A stretch of DNA of 64,000 nucleotides from Sterolibacterium sp964437515 (GTDB taxonomy: Bacteria > Pseudomonadota > Gammaproteobacteria > Burkholderiales > Rhodocyclaceae). Of this stretch, positions 25,151 to 33,926 are shown piece after piece (the first letter of the stretch is position 1; each line of letters opens with the position of its first letter). A program made the translations under genes and the position numbers. The DNA lies in assembly GCA_964437515.1 (NCBI GenBank), contig CAYTHB010000007.1, forward strand, positions 1 through 64,000. The letters run 5' to 3'. The notes under the pieces were generated by a model. That model searched no databases. It saw only the letters and a list, made by a program, of their open reading frames with translations, and had not been told where the DNA came from.

Positions 25151-25819
25151 ATGGAAGAGGTTTCCGTCCTGACCCGCTTACTCGATCTCATTTTGCATCT
25201 TGACCAGCATCTCGCGCTGATGGTGCAGCAATATGGGCATTGGGTGTATGCCATTCTGTTTGCCATCATTTTTTGCGAAACCGGCATTGTGATTTTTCCC
25301 TTTCTTCCGGGGGATTCCCTGCTCTTCGTGGCGGGCGCTGCTGCGGCGGCGGGAGGCATGGATATTGCCACGCTCTGTGCCGTACTCTTCACGGCAGCCG
25401 TGCTGGGAGATAACCTCAATTACTGGGTCGGTCGCACCGTGGGGCCCCGGGCTTTTCGGTGGGAACAGTCGCGTATTTTCAACAAGGCAGCACTGATGAA
25501 AACCCATGCCTTTTACGAAAAGCATGGCGGAAAAGTCATTATCATTGCTCGCTTTTTGCCTTTGGCACGCACCTTTGCACCGTTTGTGGCGGGGGTCGGC
25601 AGCATGACTTATACGCGTTTTTTTCTGCTGGATTTACTGGGTGGCGCCATCTGGATCGGATCGCTCACGCTGGCAGGCTACTGGTTTGGCAATCAGCCTT
25701 TGGTGAAGAACAACCTGACTTGGGTGATTCTTGGGATTGTCGTCATTTCCCTGCTACCCGCAGTGATCGGGGTGTTGAAGCATTGGCATCACAGAAGACA
25801 GGCGCGTTCGGGTTTCTGA
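25151..25819 (+). CDS. DedA-family membrane protein
   Basis: A 222-residue inner-membrane protein of the DedA/SNARE-associated family, which includes undecaprenyl-phosphate and phospholipid flippases. Typical motifs are FCETGIVIFPFLPGDSLLF, GDNLNYWVGRTVGPRAF and the amphipathic helix region GKVIIIARFLPLARTFAPFV with the conserved Arg and G-x-R/F-x-P pattern. About five hydrophobic segments are visible. AGGAG precedes the ATG. It is divergent from mutL with a short intergenic region, and R2 copy e follows it. Confidence 0.92.
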   Translation: MEEVSVLTRLLDLILHLDQHLALMVQQYGHWVYAILFAIIFCETGIVIFPFLPGDSLLFVAGAAAAAGGMDIATLCAVLFTAAVLGDNLNYWVGRTVGPRAFRWEQSRIFNKAALMKTHAFYEKHGGKVIIIARFLPLARTFAPFVAGVGSMTYTRFFLLDLLGGAIWIGSLTLAGYWFGNQPLVKNNLTWVILGIVVISLLPAVIGVLKHWHHRRQARSGF

Positions 25820-25834
25820 CCATCCCCATAAAAC

Positions 25835-25883
25835 CACCACCCCGTCCGGCTTCGCCGTCCACCCCTCCACGGGAGGGGAATTT
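25835..25883. repeat. Repeat R2, copy e (solitary)
   Basis: ACCACCCCG, then CCGGCTTCGCC, then CCACCCCTCC-ACG-GGAGGGGAATTT. It has the same orientation as copies a and c and lies 16 bp after the dedA stop codon. The hairpin may act as a terminator. It shows that R2 also occurs without the DUF559 gene. Confidence 0.8.
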
Positions 25884-25947
25884 CAAAGTGTCACCGTGAT
25901 TACAGGAATGTGAATGTGTGGGTGTGTGGGGAGGTGGGGGCATGCGC

Positions 25948-26271
25948 CTATGTTCTACTCAACAAGCGTTTCGCTAGAACCGTTGGGTAATCCTGTCGAT
26001 GTCCTGCAATAAGGTAGACAAAGGTATTGTTGTCCATCTTTCGGTAGACCAGTTTATGGTGCGAGGTATAGACATTTTGATAGTCCAAGATGCCCACTGA
26101 TGCCAGCAACTGGACAGGCATCCCATTGAAAATACCCGTGTCAACTTGCTCCAGTTTTTCAAAAATTTCGTCTTCGGCCTTCAGCCATGCCGTGCTTCCC
26201 CACTTGTCGAGCATGTAGTCCTGAAGCGAAAGCAAGTCCACTTGAGCATCTGGAAGAATAATGATGGCCAT
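25948..26271 (-). CDS. ParE/RelE-family toxin
   Basis: A 107-residue toxin of the ParE/RelE superfamily, with an N-terminal strand MAIIILPDAQVDLLSLQDYM, a helical hairpin ending EKLEQVDTG, and C-terminal strands HHKLVYRKMDNNTFVYLIAG and HRQDYPTVLAKRLL. The SLQDYM/HRQDYP pattern favours the plasmid-stabilisation ParE branch. The upstream antitoxin gene overlaps it by 1 bp, giving a coupled TA operon. Confidence 0.87.
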   Translation of the reverse strand: MAIIILPDAQVDLLSLQDYMLDKWGSTAWLKAEDEIFEKLEQVDTGIFNGMPVQLLASVGILDYQNVYTSHHKLVYRKMDNNTFVYLIAGHRQDYPTVLAKRLLSRT

Positions 26272-26549
26272 TATTCGCGGTTCTGACGAGCAGCCCGCAG
26301 TTGCGCTCGTGATTCTGCAACGGAAATGCCTTTCCCTTGTATGCGATCTTTTTCGCCCAAGGCAATGAGTTTCAAAGCAGCAATAAGAGCTTCCTTTTCC
26401 TGAAACTGCTTGATCCCTTCAATCACCATGCTGGCCTCGCCATTTTGGGTGATGATAAATGGACTTCCGTTCATCTCCAGATCTTCGGAAATTTGTGCCG
26501 CATGGCTCTTTAGGTAGGAAATCGATTTGATATTGGCGATGGATTGCAT
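26271..26549 (-). CDS. Phd/YefM-family antitoxin
   Basis: A 92-residue antitoxin. The start MQSIANIKSISYLKSHAAQI with SPFIITQNGEASMVIEGIKQ is the classic Phd/YefM DNA-binding fold, and the acidic then Arg-rich C-terminus would bind the toxin. AGGAGG lies 6 bases before the ATG at 26549, so an 18-codon longer frame is rejected. It is cotranscribed with the ParE-type gene downstream. Confidence 0.88.
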   Translation of the reverse strand: MQSIANIKSISYLKSHAAQISEDLEMNGSPFIITQNGEASMVIEGIKQFQEKEALIAALKLIALGEKDRIQGKGISVAESRAQLRAARQNRE

Positions 26550-26664
26550 CGTGCCTCCTGAATGATTTTGATTGAATTTAGTACCGAATTCAGTTTCAGT
26601 CAAGCGAGGCGTGTGGATTGGGTGCGGCGTGCGGATGCGGTTGGAGAAGGCTTATCCAAGTACC

Positions 26665-27945
26665 TCAGAACAGTTCAACCTTGGGTTCCAAAGGAGCGCT
26701 GCTGGCCGATGACTTGTTTCCACCGGCAAGGGCATCACGGTGGGATGTCCGTTGCTCTGCCATGACATAGCGACTGAACATGGTTTCCAGTTGTTCTGAA
26801 ATGGGCGTGAAGCTGAAGTCGGCATTTTCAGAGGCTTCAAGACGATCGGCTAGAGTGCGGGCATGAGTATCCGACTGGTTCAATGCGATGACGACCTGCT
26901 CGATTTGCTGTCGCACAACATCTTGAAACTGGATGCTGGCGAGCGTATCCATGAACATGTCACCCAGTTGCGTGCTGCTGGAGCTGATTTGTTTCATGCT
27001 GTTGGCTTCGTGTTCCGTGAGGTCTTGATAGCACTGGCCCAGATGATTGAGCTGTGTCACGAAACTTTCCAGCATTTTTTTCTCGTTGCTGGTTTCGGTG
27101 GCCGACAGCTTGTCTTCGAAATGCGATTGGGTTGAATGATTGACGGCTTGTATCCCGTCGCTAATCTGATTCACCACATGTTCCGTTGCGGTGGACAGCT
27201 TGCGGACTTCATCGGCCACCACGGCAAAGCCACGTCCTACTTCACCGGCGCGTGCAGCTTCGATGGCGGCATTGAGTGCCAGCAGATTGGTTTGGCCTGA
27301 AATATTGCGCACCAGTTGAACGAGATCACCCAAAGACTGAATTTCTTTGATGACCTGCCCGATGCGTTCTTGTTCTGTCTGGTTTGAATCGATGCGCCGC
27401 TTGATGAATTGATCCAGCGTATTCAGCAATTCATGATTCTGATCTATTTGTGTGTCTGCACTTTCAAGCAATTGGCTGGAGGTCGAGTTTTGCGTACTGA
27501 CAAGATTGTTCAGTCCGCTGATGACTTCATCGATGGTTTGCAGGCGGCTGACGATATCGTAAGCGGCTTTCTCGGTATCGGTCGCAATGCTTTCAAGCTG
27601 CTTGCGCAAGACGGCATTGAAGTTGGCCATTTCTCGCAGTTCCGCGCAGACCTGCGCAAGGGAGGTGGCTTGTATTTCATCGCGCACTTTGGCTTCGGCC
27701 AGACGTTGCTCCATCCCGAACATCTGGTCACCGTAAAAGAATTGAGCCGTCAGACGCTGGGCGATGAAGGCCATGGTAATCATCAGAAAAGCCCCGAGAA
27801 TGCCGGCCTGTCGTGTCGTCAGTCCGAGATCATCCAGTAGCAGATGATTGAACCGGTCATTCAGGAAGTAGATGGTGATGCAGCATCCAAGCGTCACCGT
27901 CAGATAAACCGCCGTGAGGTTACGGTACAGAATTTTCGTGTTCAT
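26665..27945 (-). CDS. Methyl-accepting chemotaxis-like protein without sensor domain
   Basis: A 426-residue receptor-like protein. Two hydrophobic segments near the N-terminus (about residues 10-29 and 46-65) are joined by a very short loop, so there is no periplasmic ligand domain. No HAMP domain is evident. The C-terminal two thirds is a coiled coil with the conserved MCP hairpin tip ISGQTNLLALNAAIEAARAG and GFAVVADEVRKLS. The protein ends in a polar tail without an NWETF-type pentapeptide. It would act on CheA/CheW, probably sensing a membrane or cytoplasmic cue. It lies downstream of a two-component pair on the same strand. No che genes are in the window. Confidence 0.9.
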   Translation of the reverse strand: MNTKILYRNLTAVYLTVTLGCCITIYFLNDRFNHLLLDDLGLTTRQAGILGAFLMITMAFIAQRLTAQFFYGDQMFGMEQRLAEAKVRDEIQATSLAQVCAELREMANFNAVLRKQLESIATDTEKAAYDIVSRLQTIDEVISGLNNLVSTQNSTSSQLLESADTQIDQNHELLNTLDQFIKRRIDSNQTEQERIGQVIKEIQSLGDLVQLVRNISGQTNLLALNAAIEAARAGEVGRGFAVVADEVRKLSTATEHVVNQISDGIQAVNHSTQSHFEDKLSATETSNEKKMLESFVTQLNHLGQCYQDLTEHEANSMKQISSSSTQLGDMFMDTLASIQFQDVVRQQIEQVVIALNQSDTHARTLADRLEASENADFSFTPISEQLETMFSRYVMAEQRTSHRDALAGGNKSSASSAPLEPKVELF

Positions 27946-28275
27946 GTAGTCATCTCCTGACGGCTTCAGTCTTCAGTCACATGGATTTTGAGGCTGCGAG
28001 CCAATACGGAAATGATATATCGTTAGATATAGTTTGTAAATTGGGGCAGACGATATATATAGTGACAAAAACAGGAGGAGTTATCTGCCAGATTTGGCTG
28101 AATTTTCTGTAGGAACCTGCAGTAAGTACCCGAGGGGGGGGGGGCTGACATGCGTAAGGGATGCATTACGCCCCGCTCAATCCCACCGCTGCGTCTGGCA
28201 GGATGGGTGAGGCTGGAGCCGAGGCGGACAGGGTAGGCGGGGTAAGAAAGCTATCTCTATCCGATGTGGCGGGAC
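27946..28275. other. 330-bp intergenic region with inverted repeat and G11 tract
   Basis: The part nearest the MCP gene is AT-rich and carries ATATATCGT (28015-28023) and ACGATATAT (28050-28058), a 9-bp inverted repeat with a 26-base spacer that could be an operator or promoter element. Further away, eleven consecutive G residues occur at 28134-28144. No reading frame with recognisable features is present. Confidence 0.6.
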
Positions 28276-28944
28276 TTACACGGAGGGCATGGGTGTGGTA
28301 CTGACCACAAGATTCTGTTGCATGGCGTAGCGATACAAGGCGGCATTGTTGTCGATACCTAGCTTTTGCATCAGGCGCAATTTGTAGGTGCTGACGGTTT
28401 TAGGGCTTAGATTCAGATTGAGCGCGATATCGTTGAGCTTGTATCCTGCAATGATGAGTTTGAGTATTTGGTACTCACGGTCAGATAGCAGTTCGTGGGG
28501 CGGGGTATCTTCATCGACCGCACTACCTGAAAAGACCATGGATTCAACCAACGCAGGGTCAACGAAACGCCCGCCAGCGGCGACCTTGCGAATGGCTGAA
28601 AGCAGGATTTCGGGATGGGCATCTTTGGTCACATAGCCTGCCGCACCGGACTTGATGGCTCGGCTGACGATTTGCCGTTCGTTGTGCATCGAGAGCACCA
28701 GAATCGGCAGATGCGGATATTCATCGTGCAAACGGGGAATGAGTTCGAGCCCGCTGATGTCGGGCAGGGTGATGTCGAGCAGCAGGAGATCGAGCTGATC
28801 GCCCTGTTTCTGGCAGATTTCCAGAGTTTCAGCACTGTTGGCGGCTTCGGCAGCGATCACGATGTCGGTGGTGGTGGCGATGATCTGTTTGAGTCCACCG
28901 CGCAGGATGGCGTGATCGTCAGCAATCAGGAGCTGTAGGGGCAT
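28276..28944 (-). CDS. LuxR/NarL-type response regulator
   Basis: A 222-residue response regulator. The receiver domain has acidic residues DD at 9-10, the phosphoacceptor Asp57 in LLLLDITLPD, and a conserved Lys in VTKDAHPE. The C-terminal GerE/LuxR helix-turn-helix has LSDREYQILKLIIAGYKLND and NLSPKTVSTYKLRLMQKL. It overlaps the 3' end of the histidine kinase gene by 19 bp and is clearly its partner. It is a NarL/UhpA-type transcription factor with unknown target promoters. Confidence 0.95.
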   Translation of the reverse strand: MPLQLLIADDHAILRGGLKQIIATTTDIVIAAEAANSAETLEICQKQGDQLDLLLLDITLPDISGLELIPRLHDEYPHLPILVLSMHNERQIVSRAIKSGAAGYVTKDAHPEILLSAIRKVAAGGRFVDPALVESMVFSGSAVDEDTPPHELLSDREYQILKLIIAGYKLNDIALNLNLSPKTVSTYKLRLMQKLGIDNNAALYRYAMQQNLVVSTTPMPSV

Positions 28945-30695
28945 GATGGTTTGGTCGGAGTAAAGGGGAATTCGATATGGATGCGAGTGCCTTGGCCGGG
29001 TTGGCTGGTGAGACGGATTTGACCGTTGAGGAGGGCCATGCGTTCTTGCATGCCGATGAGTCCGAAATTTTTGCGATTCTTCAGGGCTTCGTCAACATCG
29101 AAGCCCTTGCCATCGTCGCTGATGGAGATTCGCAATATCCCTACACCACTGCCGGATTCACCAGCACAGTTCATGCGGATGACCACCTTGCTTGCCTGGG
29201 CGTGACGCGCCACATTGGTGAGTGATTCCTGCACGAGGCGAAAGGCGAGCGCGGCGGTTTCAGTTTCGAGGCAAGGGGCGATGCAGCCATTTTCAAATTC
29301 GCAGGGGATGCTCGTCGTTCGGGTGAAGTCTTCTGCCAGCCATTCAAGCGCACCAGCAAGGCCAAGATCGAGTGCAGGAGGACGTAAGTGACTCACCGTG
29401 GTGCGGATGGTGGTAATCGTTTTTTCAACGATGAGTCGCATGGCTTCTGTTTTTTCGAGCAGTTCCGGGATGTGGTCAAACTGCATTTGTAGCAAGGAGA
29501 GGTGCATCTTGAGGGCGGTGAGCAGTTGCCCCAGCTCGTCATGCAGTTCTCGTGCCAGATGTTTGCGCTCGGCTTCACGAATGACATCGTCGTGCTGTGC
29601 CAATTGACGCAAGCGGTCTCGTGCGGCAATCAGGCTTTCCTGTATGGTTTGGCGTTCAATTAGCAAGAGTCTCAAGCGATGCTCGGATTGTTTCCGGTGA
29701 AACAGCCAGGCTGCAAAGGCCAGAAGCAAAAGCACACACAAAACAGACATGATCGTGGTCAATACGTTGAGATCATGGAAAACTTCATCGTGATCGACTT
29801 TTGCCAGCAGAAACAAGGGTGAGTTGGGTACCGCCATGCCATAGCCCAGACTGCGAATCCCCCGGTAATCATTGCCTTCGTAGAAGCCTTCTCCCTGCGT
29901 AATGACTTTATTGGCTATCAGGTTTTGATCGGTGATGGACAGGGTCTTTCGTAATGCGGCATGGGGTAGATGGCGCAGATCGTTGAGGTAGAGAATATGT
30001 TGGCCATCTTGCCGAAGTATCATGGTTTCTGCTGAAGGGCTGTTGCCCGGCCACGTTTGCAGCAAGGGAAACAGAACATCCTCCGGATTGATATGGCTAT
30101 GTAATACGCCGATGACGGCGCCCTCTTTCTCTATTCGCAAAGGGGTCAGGTAACCGAGGCGCAAAGGGGGATGGCTCGTGCCAGAGTCAGAATTTGCTGG
30201 CGACATGAAGTACAAAGGCTCAACCACTTCACGCCCCGTCTGAGCGGCTTCACGCGCTTTCTTTTGTGCGGTTTCTGTATCGATGGAAGGGTTGTTGCTG
30301 AGCAGGATTTCTCCATTGGCTGCGTGTAGATCAAATATCCGTGGTTCGGTGACTTCCGATGAGATTGTTAGTTGCTGCAATAAATACTGGCGCAAAGTTT
30401 CATCTTTTTGCCCTTCATCGAGCCAGCGGTTCAGTTCCTGACGGAAATGGCGTGTGGCGACTAGTTCTGCATCGTCGTGACGGCGTGCGAGCCAGCGGCC
30501 AATTTGTGCGACTTTGAGGCGGGTGATGGCACGTAGTTCGTTCGCGACGTTGTCACGAACGAGTCGTTCGGTGCTCGTGTAGGCAATGCTGGCCAGTGTG
30601 GCGACAACCAGCCCGAGAAAGAGGGTGGGGAGTAAAACACCTGACCACCATTCCTGAAGGCTGAGCCGTGGCGATGCCGGCTCAGGCGGGAACAT
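28926..30695 (-). CDS. NarX/UhpB-type sensor histidine kinase
   Basis: A 589-residue membrane kinase. Transmembrane helix 1 is near residues 13-35 (LLPTLFLGLVVATLASIAY). A large periplasmic sensor domain of about 280 residues has a dCache-like look (RIFDLHAANGEILLSNNPSI, GYLTPLRIEKEGAVIGVLHS). Helix 2 is near 320-338 (LTTIMSVLCVLLLLAFAAWL). A HisKA_3 domain follows with HLARELHDELGQLLTALKMH, then an HATPase with ESLTNVARHAQASKV and DDGKGFD. It phosphorylates the response regulator encoded just downstream. The ligand is unknown. The start overlaps the DUF465 gene by 14 bp, tying it to the c-di-GMP genes upstream. Confidence 0.93.
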   Translation of the reverse strand: MFPPEPASPRLSLQEWWSGVLLPTLFLGLVVATLASIAYTSTERLVRDNVANELRAITRLKVAQIGRWLARRHDDAELVATRHFRQELNRWLDEGQKDETLRQYLLQQLTISSEVTEPRIFDLHAANGEILLSNNPSIDTETAQKKAREAAQTGREVVEPLYFMSPANSDSGTSHPPLRLGYLTPLRIEKEGAVIGVLHSHINPEDVLFPLLQTWPGNSPSAETMILRQDGQHILYLNDLRHLPHAALRKTLSITDQNLIANKVITQGEGFYEGNDYRGIRSLGYGMAVPNSPLFLLAKVDHDEVFHDLNVLTTIMSVLCVLLLLAFAAWLFHRKQSEHRLRLLLIERQTIQESLIAARDRLRQLAQHDDVIREAERKHLARELHDELGQLLTALKMHLSLLQMQFDHIPELLEKTEAMRLIVEKTITTIRTTVSHLRPPALDLGLAGALEWLAEDFTRTTSIPCEFENGCIAPCLETETAALAFRLVQESLTNVARHAQASKVVIRMNCAGESGSGVGILRISISDDGKGFDVDEALKNRKNFGLIGMQERMALLNGQIRLTSQPGQGTRIHIEFPFTPTKPSCPYSS

Positions 30696-30891
30696 CGGGT
30701 TCGAGCAGACGTTCGAGCTGGGCGATGCGATCCTTGAGGAGCAGTTTGCGTTTTTTCAGGCGTCGTAGCTGGAGTTCGTCTTGTCCGGATGTCGCACTCA
30801 GGCTGGCGATGGCTTCATCCAGATCGCGATGTTCGACGAGCAGGACTTGCAGGCGGGTACGCAAAAAGTGGGGGGCTTCGAGCGTTAACAT
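30682..30891 (-). CDS. DUF465 (YdcH-like) small coiled-coil protein
   Basis: A 69-residue protein of the DUF465/YdcH family. It is almost entirely charged helix, with HRDLDEAIASL and LQLRRLKKRKLLLKDRIAQL typical of the family. Its role is not established. It lies between a c-di-GMP protein gene (27 bp upstream) and the histidine kinase (14-bp overlap), so it belongs to the same transcription unit. Confidence 0.88.
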   Translation of the reverse strand: MLTLEAPHFLRTRLQVLLVEHRDLDEAIASLSATSGQDELQLRRLKKRKLLLKDRIAQLERLLEPDVPA

Positions 30892-30918
30892 GGGAGCATT
30901 GAAGGTACTGCTTCAGAT

Positions 30919-33888
30919 TTAGCGATGTTGTTGCAGCATTGCGACGAACTCGGTGGTGGGAACAGGGCGGCTAAACAGGAAGCCTTGCATTTCGTCGCAA
31001 CGGTTGTCACGCAGAAACTGTGCTTGTCCTTCGGTTTCGACGCCTTCTGCCACGACGGATAGCTTGAGGTTGTGCCCTAGCCCCACCACGGCGATACAGA
31101 TGGCTGCGTCATCTGGATCGGTGGTGATGTCGCGGACGAAGCTGCGATCGATCTTGAGCTGATCGATGGGAAGACGCTTGAGGTAACTGAGGGAGGAATA
31201 GCCTGTTCCGAAGTCGTCCAGCGCGAGCTTGACACCGATGTCTTTGAGATTGGTCAATATGGCAATGGCTTTTTCGACATCGACCATCGCGGTACTTTCG
31301 GTGATTTCGAGGATCAGATATTCGGGCGGCAAATGGTGTTTTTCCAGAATTTCCTGAACATGCTGCGCCAGATTTTCCTGGCGGAACTGGCGTGCCGACA
31401 GGTTCACGGCAATGGGAGGGGTCATGATGCCTTGATCGAGCCATTCGCGAATCTGATGACAGGTCGTATCGAGTACCCAGGTTCCCAGCGGGATGATGAG
31501 TCCGGTTTCTTCTGCCAGCGGGATGAACTCGACGGGGGAGACCATGCCCAGATCAGGATGATTCCAGCGTAGCAGAGCCTCGGCGCCGATGATGGTATTG
31601 GTGAGTAGGTCGACTTTGGGTTGGTAATAGAGCTGGAAGCCCCCTTGATCCAGAGAACGACGCATGGCGGCTTCGAGTGCCAGACGTTTTGAAAGATGCT
31701 GGTTCATGTCGTGCGCATAGAACTGGAAGGCGTTTCCGCCTTGTTCCTTGGCGTTGTACATGGCGGCATAAGCGCCTTGCAGAAGATTTTCGGCATCGTG
31801 TCCGTTGCGCGGATACACACTGATGCCGATACTGCTGGTGATGACGATATCTCTTTCCAGCAGGGTGAAGGGTTCGGAGACGGTCTGTAGCAGTCGATTG
31901 GCAAAGGAAGCCAGATGATCGCTGGGCGTACTGTGCGTGACGATGAGGCCGAATTCATCGACCGCTAGACGGCTGATGGTATCTCCATCTCTCAGTGTTT
32001 TGGCGAGCCGCTGGCTGATGAGTTGCAGGAGCTGGTCGCCCGCACCATGCCCCAGGGAGTCGTTGATCGTTTTGAAACGGTCGAGATCCAGCAGCAGTAC
32101 GGAAACCTGATAGCCGGTGTGTTCTGCTTCAGTAATGGCGTTTTGCAGGTTTTCAATGAATTGGTTGCGATTGGGTAGTGCGGTCAGTGTGTCGAAACGA
32201 GCTTGGTAATCGAGCTGGCGTTCGTAGCGTTCGCGTGTGCCTGTTTCACGCAGGCTGGCAATGCCATACGCCAGATTGTCGGCCAGTTTTTCCAGCAGGG
32301 TGATTTCCTGTGGATCAAAGGCATCTGTTTCGCCGGAGTAGATGGAGATGGCACCCATCACATCATCCTTTTGGATCAAGGGCATGACAATGGTGGAGTG
32401 AAATCCGCGATGCAGGGCTTCATCGCGCCAAGGCGCATAGAGGGGGTCTTGCTCGATGTTTTGTACGACGACAGGCTGGGCAGAACTGAGAACGGCATCG
32501 GTCGGGCCATAACCCCGATTTTTGGCTGACTGGTTGAGCTGGGTGCGATCTTCAATGTTTTCGATGCCGCTTTGTGCAACAGGGCGCAGTTTGGGTGTCT
32601 CATCGTTGGTCAGGAGTCCGACCCAGGCCAAGCGGTAGCCTCCGATGATGGTGATGAGCTGGCAGAGGGTTTGTAGCAGTTCGTCTTCACTGCGTATCCG
32701 CAAGAGGGCTTCGTTGGCTTCGGAGAGCAGATGCAGGGTGCGGTTGAGCTTGATCTGTTCGATTTCGGCTTGCTTGCGCTCGGTGATGTCGGCCAACACA
32801 CCGACCATACGGACGGGACGATGATTTTCATCGAAGAGCACCTGCCCTTTGATATTGATCCAGCGTATTGCGCCATCGGTGCGACGAATGCGAATTTCGA
32901 CTTCGTGCTGCCCTGTGGCTAGGGCGCGTTCGTAGCAGGATTGAATGTACTCCTGGTCTTCGGGAAAGATATGCTTGAAGAAAATACCGGCATCCCATTC
33001 ATGCTGTACGGTGTCGTAACCAAAAATCTGGTTGTGGCGCAGGGTCCGGTAAGATCGGTTGGTGAGCAGGTCGAGATCCCAGGCACCGAGTTCTGCGGCG
33101 TCCAGTACCAGATTGCGCCAGCGTTCGCTCTTTTCCAGTGCGCTGGCCATGTCGTCGATACTGCTTGCCAGTTGCCCCAATTCATCGTAACCATGAGGTA
33201 ACTGGGTTCGGGTCGAGAAGTCTCCTTTGCCGATTTGACTGGCCGCATCACGCAAGCGATTGATGGGAGCCAGCAAGAGACGATGGCTGGAATACCAGCC
33301 AAATAGAAGCAGGGCGATGGCGAGCAGGAGTACAGGGAGGGCTTGAAGTAAAAAAGCACGAAATGCGATGGAAAACAGGTGGGGATGGGGCGTGCTGATA
33401 TACAGGTCAGCCGTGCCTCCTGTATGTGCATTGTGCAGTGGGCGTACCAGATAGTTTCTGGGTTTGCCGTGAGCATCGAGTGCTTCAAATTCAGAAGGGG
33501 AGACCTTGGGCACCTGAGTGGAGTTGCCCGCATTGGCAAAGGGAAGAAACTCGGGTTTGTCAGCGAGGTTTTGACCTCGCCAGTGCTGGGGCGCAAGAAT
33601 GCGTTTTTCAGCGTCTGCAGCAACAATCAGGGTGTCGTCCGGTAGATGGGTCAAGCCTGAGAGCAAGGCATCGAGTTGTGCTGGGTCGACACTCGATGCC
33701 AGTATTGCAATTTCAGTCAGATGCTGGCGTTCACGGTCGAGCCGACTTTGTGTGGTGTGCCATGTTTGATAGCCGAGTAGGACGAGCAAAGGCAGCAGCA
33801 CGGCTATTTTCAGCACCAGAATGCGTGCTCTCAGGCTGATGAAGTTGTGCCAAAGCCTGTTCTTAGGGGGGGCAGACATATCGGACAT
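30919..33888 (-). CDS. c-di-GMP phosphodiesterase with degenerate GGDEF (HAMP-PAS-GAF-GGDEF-EAL)
   Basis: A 989-residue membrane protein. Helix 1 (ILVLKIAVLLPLLVLLGY) and helix 2 (ALPVLLLAIALLLFGWY) bracket a periplasmic region. They are followed by HAMP, PAS (WDAGIFFKHIFPEDQEYI), GAF (GYRLAWVGLLT), GGDEF and EAL domains. The GGDEF active-site motif is AVDEF (SRLAVDEFGLIV), so cyclase activity is unlikely. The EAL domain looks intact, with GAEALLRW, ITEST and DDFGTGYSSLSYLKRL. The net role is probably c-di-GMP breakdown controlled by the PAS/GAF inputs. The frame is open 44 codons further upstream, but that would overlap the HDOD gene. The start at 33888 (or 33879) is chosen although neither has a good ribosome-binding site. 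Confidence 0.9.
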   Translation of the reverse strand: MSDMSAPPKNRLWHNFISLRARILVLKIAVLLPLLVLLGYQTWHTTQSRLDRERQHLTEIAILASSVDPAQLDALLSGLTHLPDDTLIVAADAEKRILAPQHWRGQNLADKPEFLPFANAGNSTQVPKVSPSEFEALDAHGKPRNYLVRPLHNAHTGGTADLYISTPHPHLFSIAFRAFLLQALPVLLLAIALLLFGWYSSHRLLLAPINRLRDAASQIGKGDFSTRTQLPHGYDELGQLASSIDDMASALEKSERWRNLVLDAAELGAWDLDLLTNRSYRTLRHNQIFGYDTVQHEWDAGIFFKHIFPEDQEYIQSCYERALATGQHEVEIRIRRTDGAIRWINIKGQVLFDENHRPVRMVGVLADITERKQAEIEQIKLNRTLHLLSEANEALLRIRSEDELLQTLCQLITIIGGYRLAWVGLLTNDETPKLRPVAQSGIENIEDRTQLNQSAKNRGYGPTDAVLSSAQPVVVQNIEQDPLYAPWRDEALHRGFHSTIVMPLIQKDDVMGAISIYSGETDAFDPQEITLLEKLADNLAYGIASLRETGTRERYERQLDYQARFDTLTALPNRNQFIENLQNAITEAEHTGYQVSVLLLDLDRFKTINDSLGHGAGDQLLQLISQRLAKTLRDGDTISRLAVDEFGLIVTHSTPSDHLASFANRLLQTVSEPFTLLERDIVITSSIGISVYPRNGHDAENLLQGAYAAMYNAKEQGGNAFQFYAHDMNQHLSKRLALEAAMRRSLDQGGFQLYYQPKVDLLTNTIIGAEALLRWNHPDLGMVSPVEFIPLAEETGLIIPLGTWVLDTTCHQIREWLDQGIMTPPIAVNLSARQFRQENLAQHVQEILEKHHLPPEYLILEITESTAMVDVEKAIAILTNLKDIGVKLALDDFGTGYSSLSYLKRLPIDQLKIDRSFVRDITTDPDDAAICIAVVGLGHNLKLSVVAEGVETEGQAQFLRDNRCDEMQGFLFSRPVPTTEFVAMLQQHR

Positions 33889-33926
33889 ATGTATATGTTT
33901 AATGGCTTTGGTTTTGCGTAAGGGGC

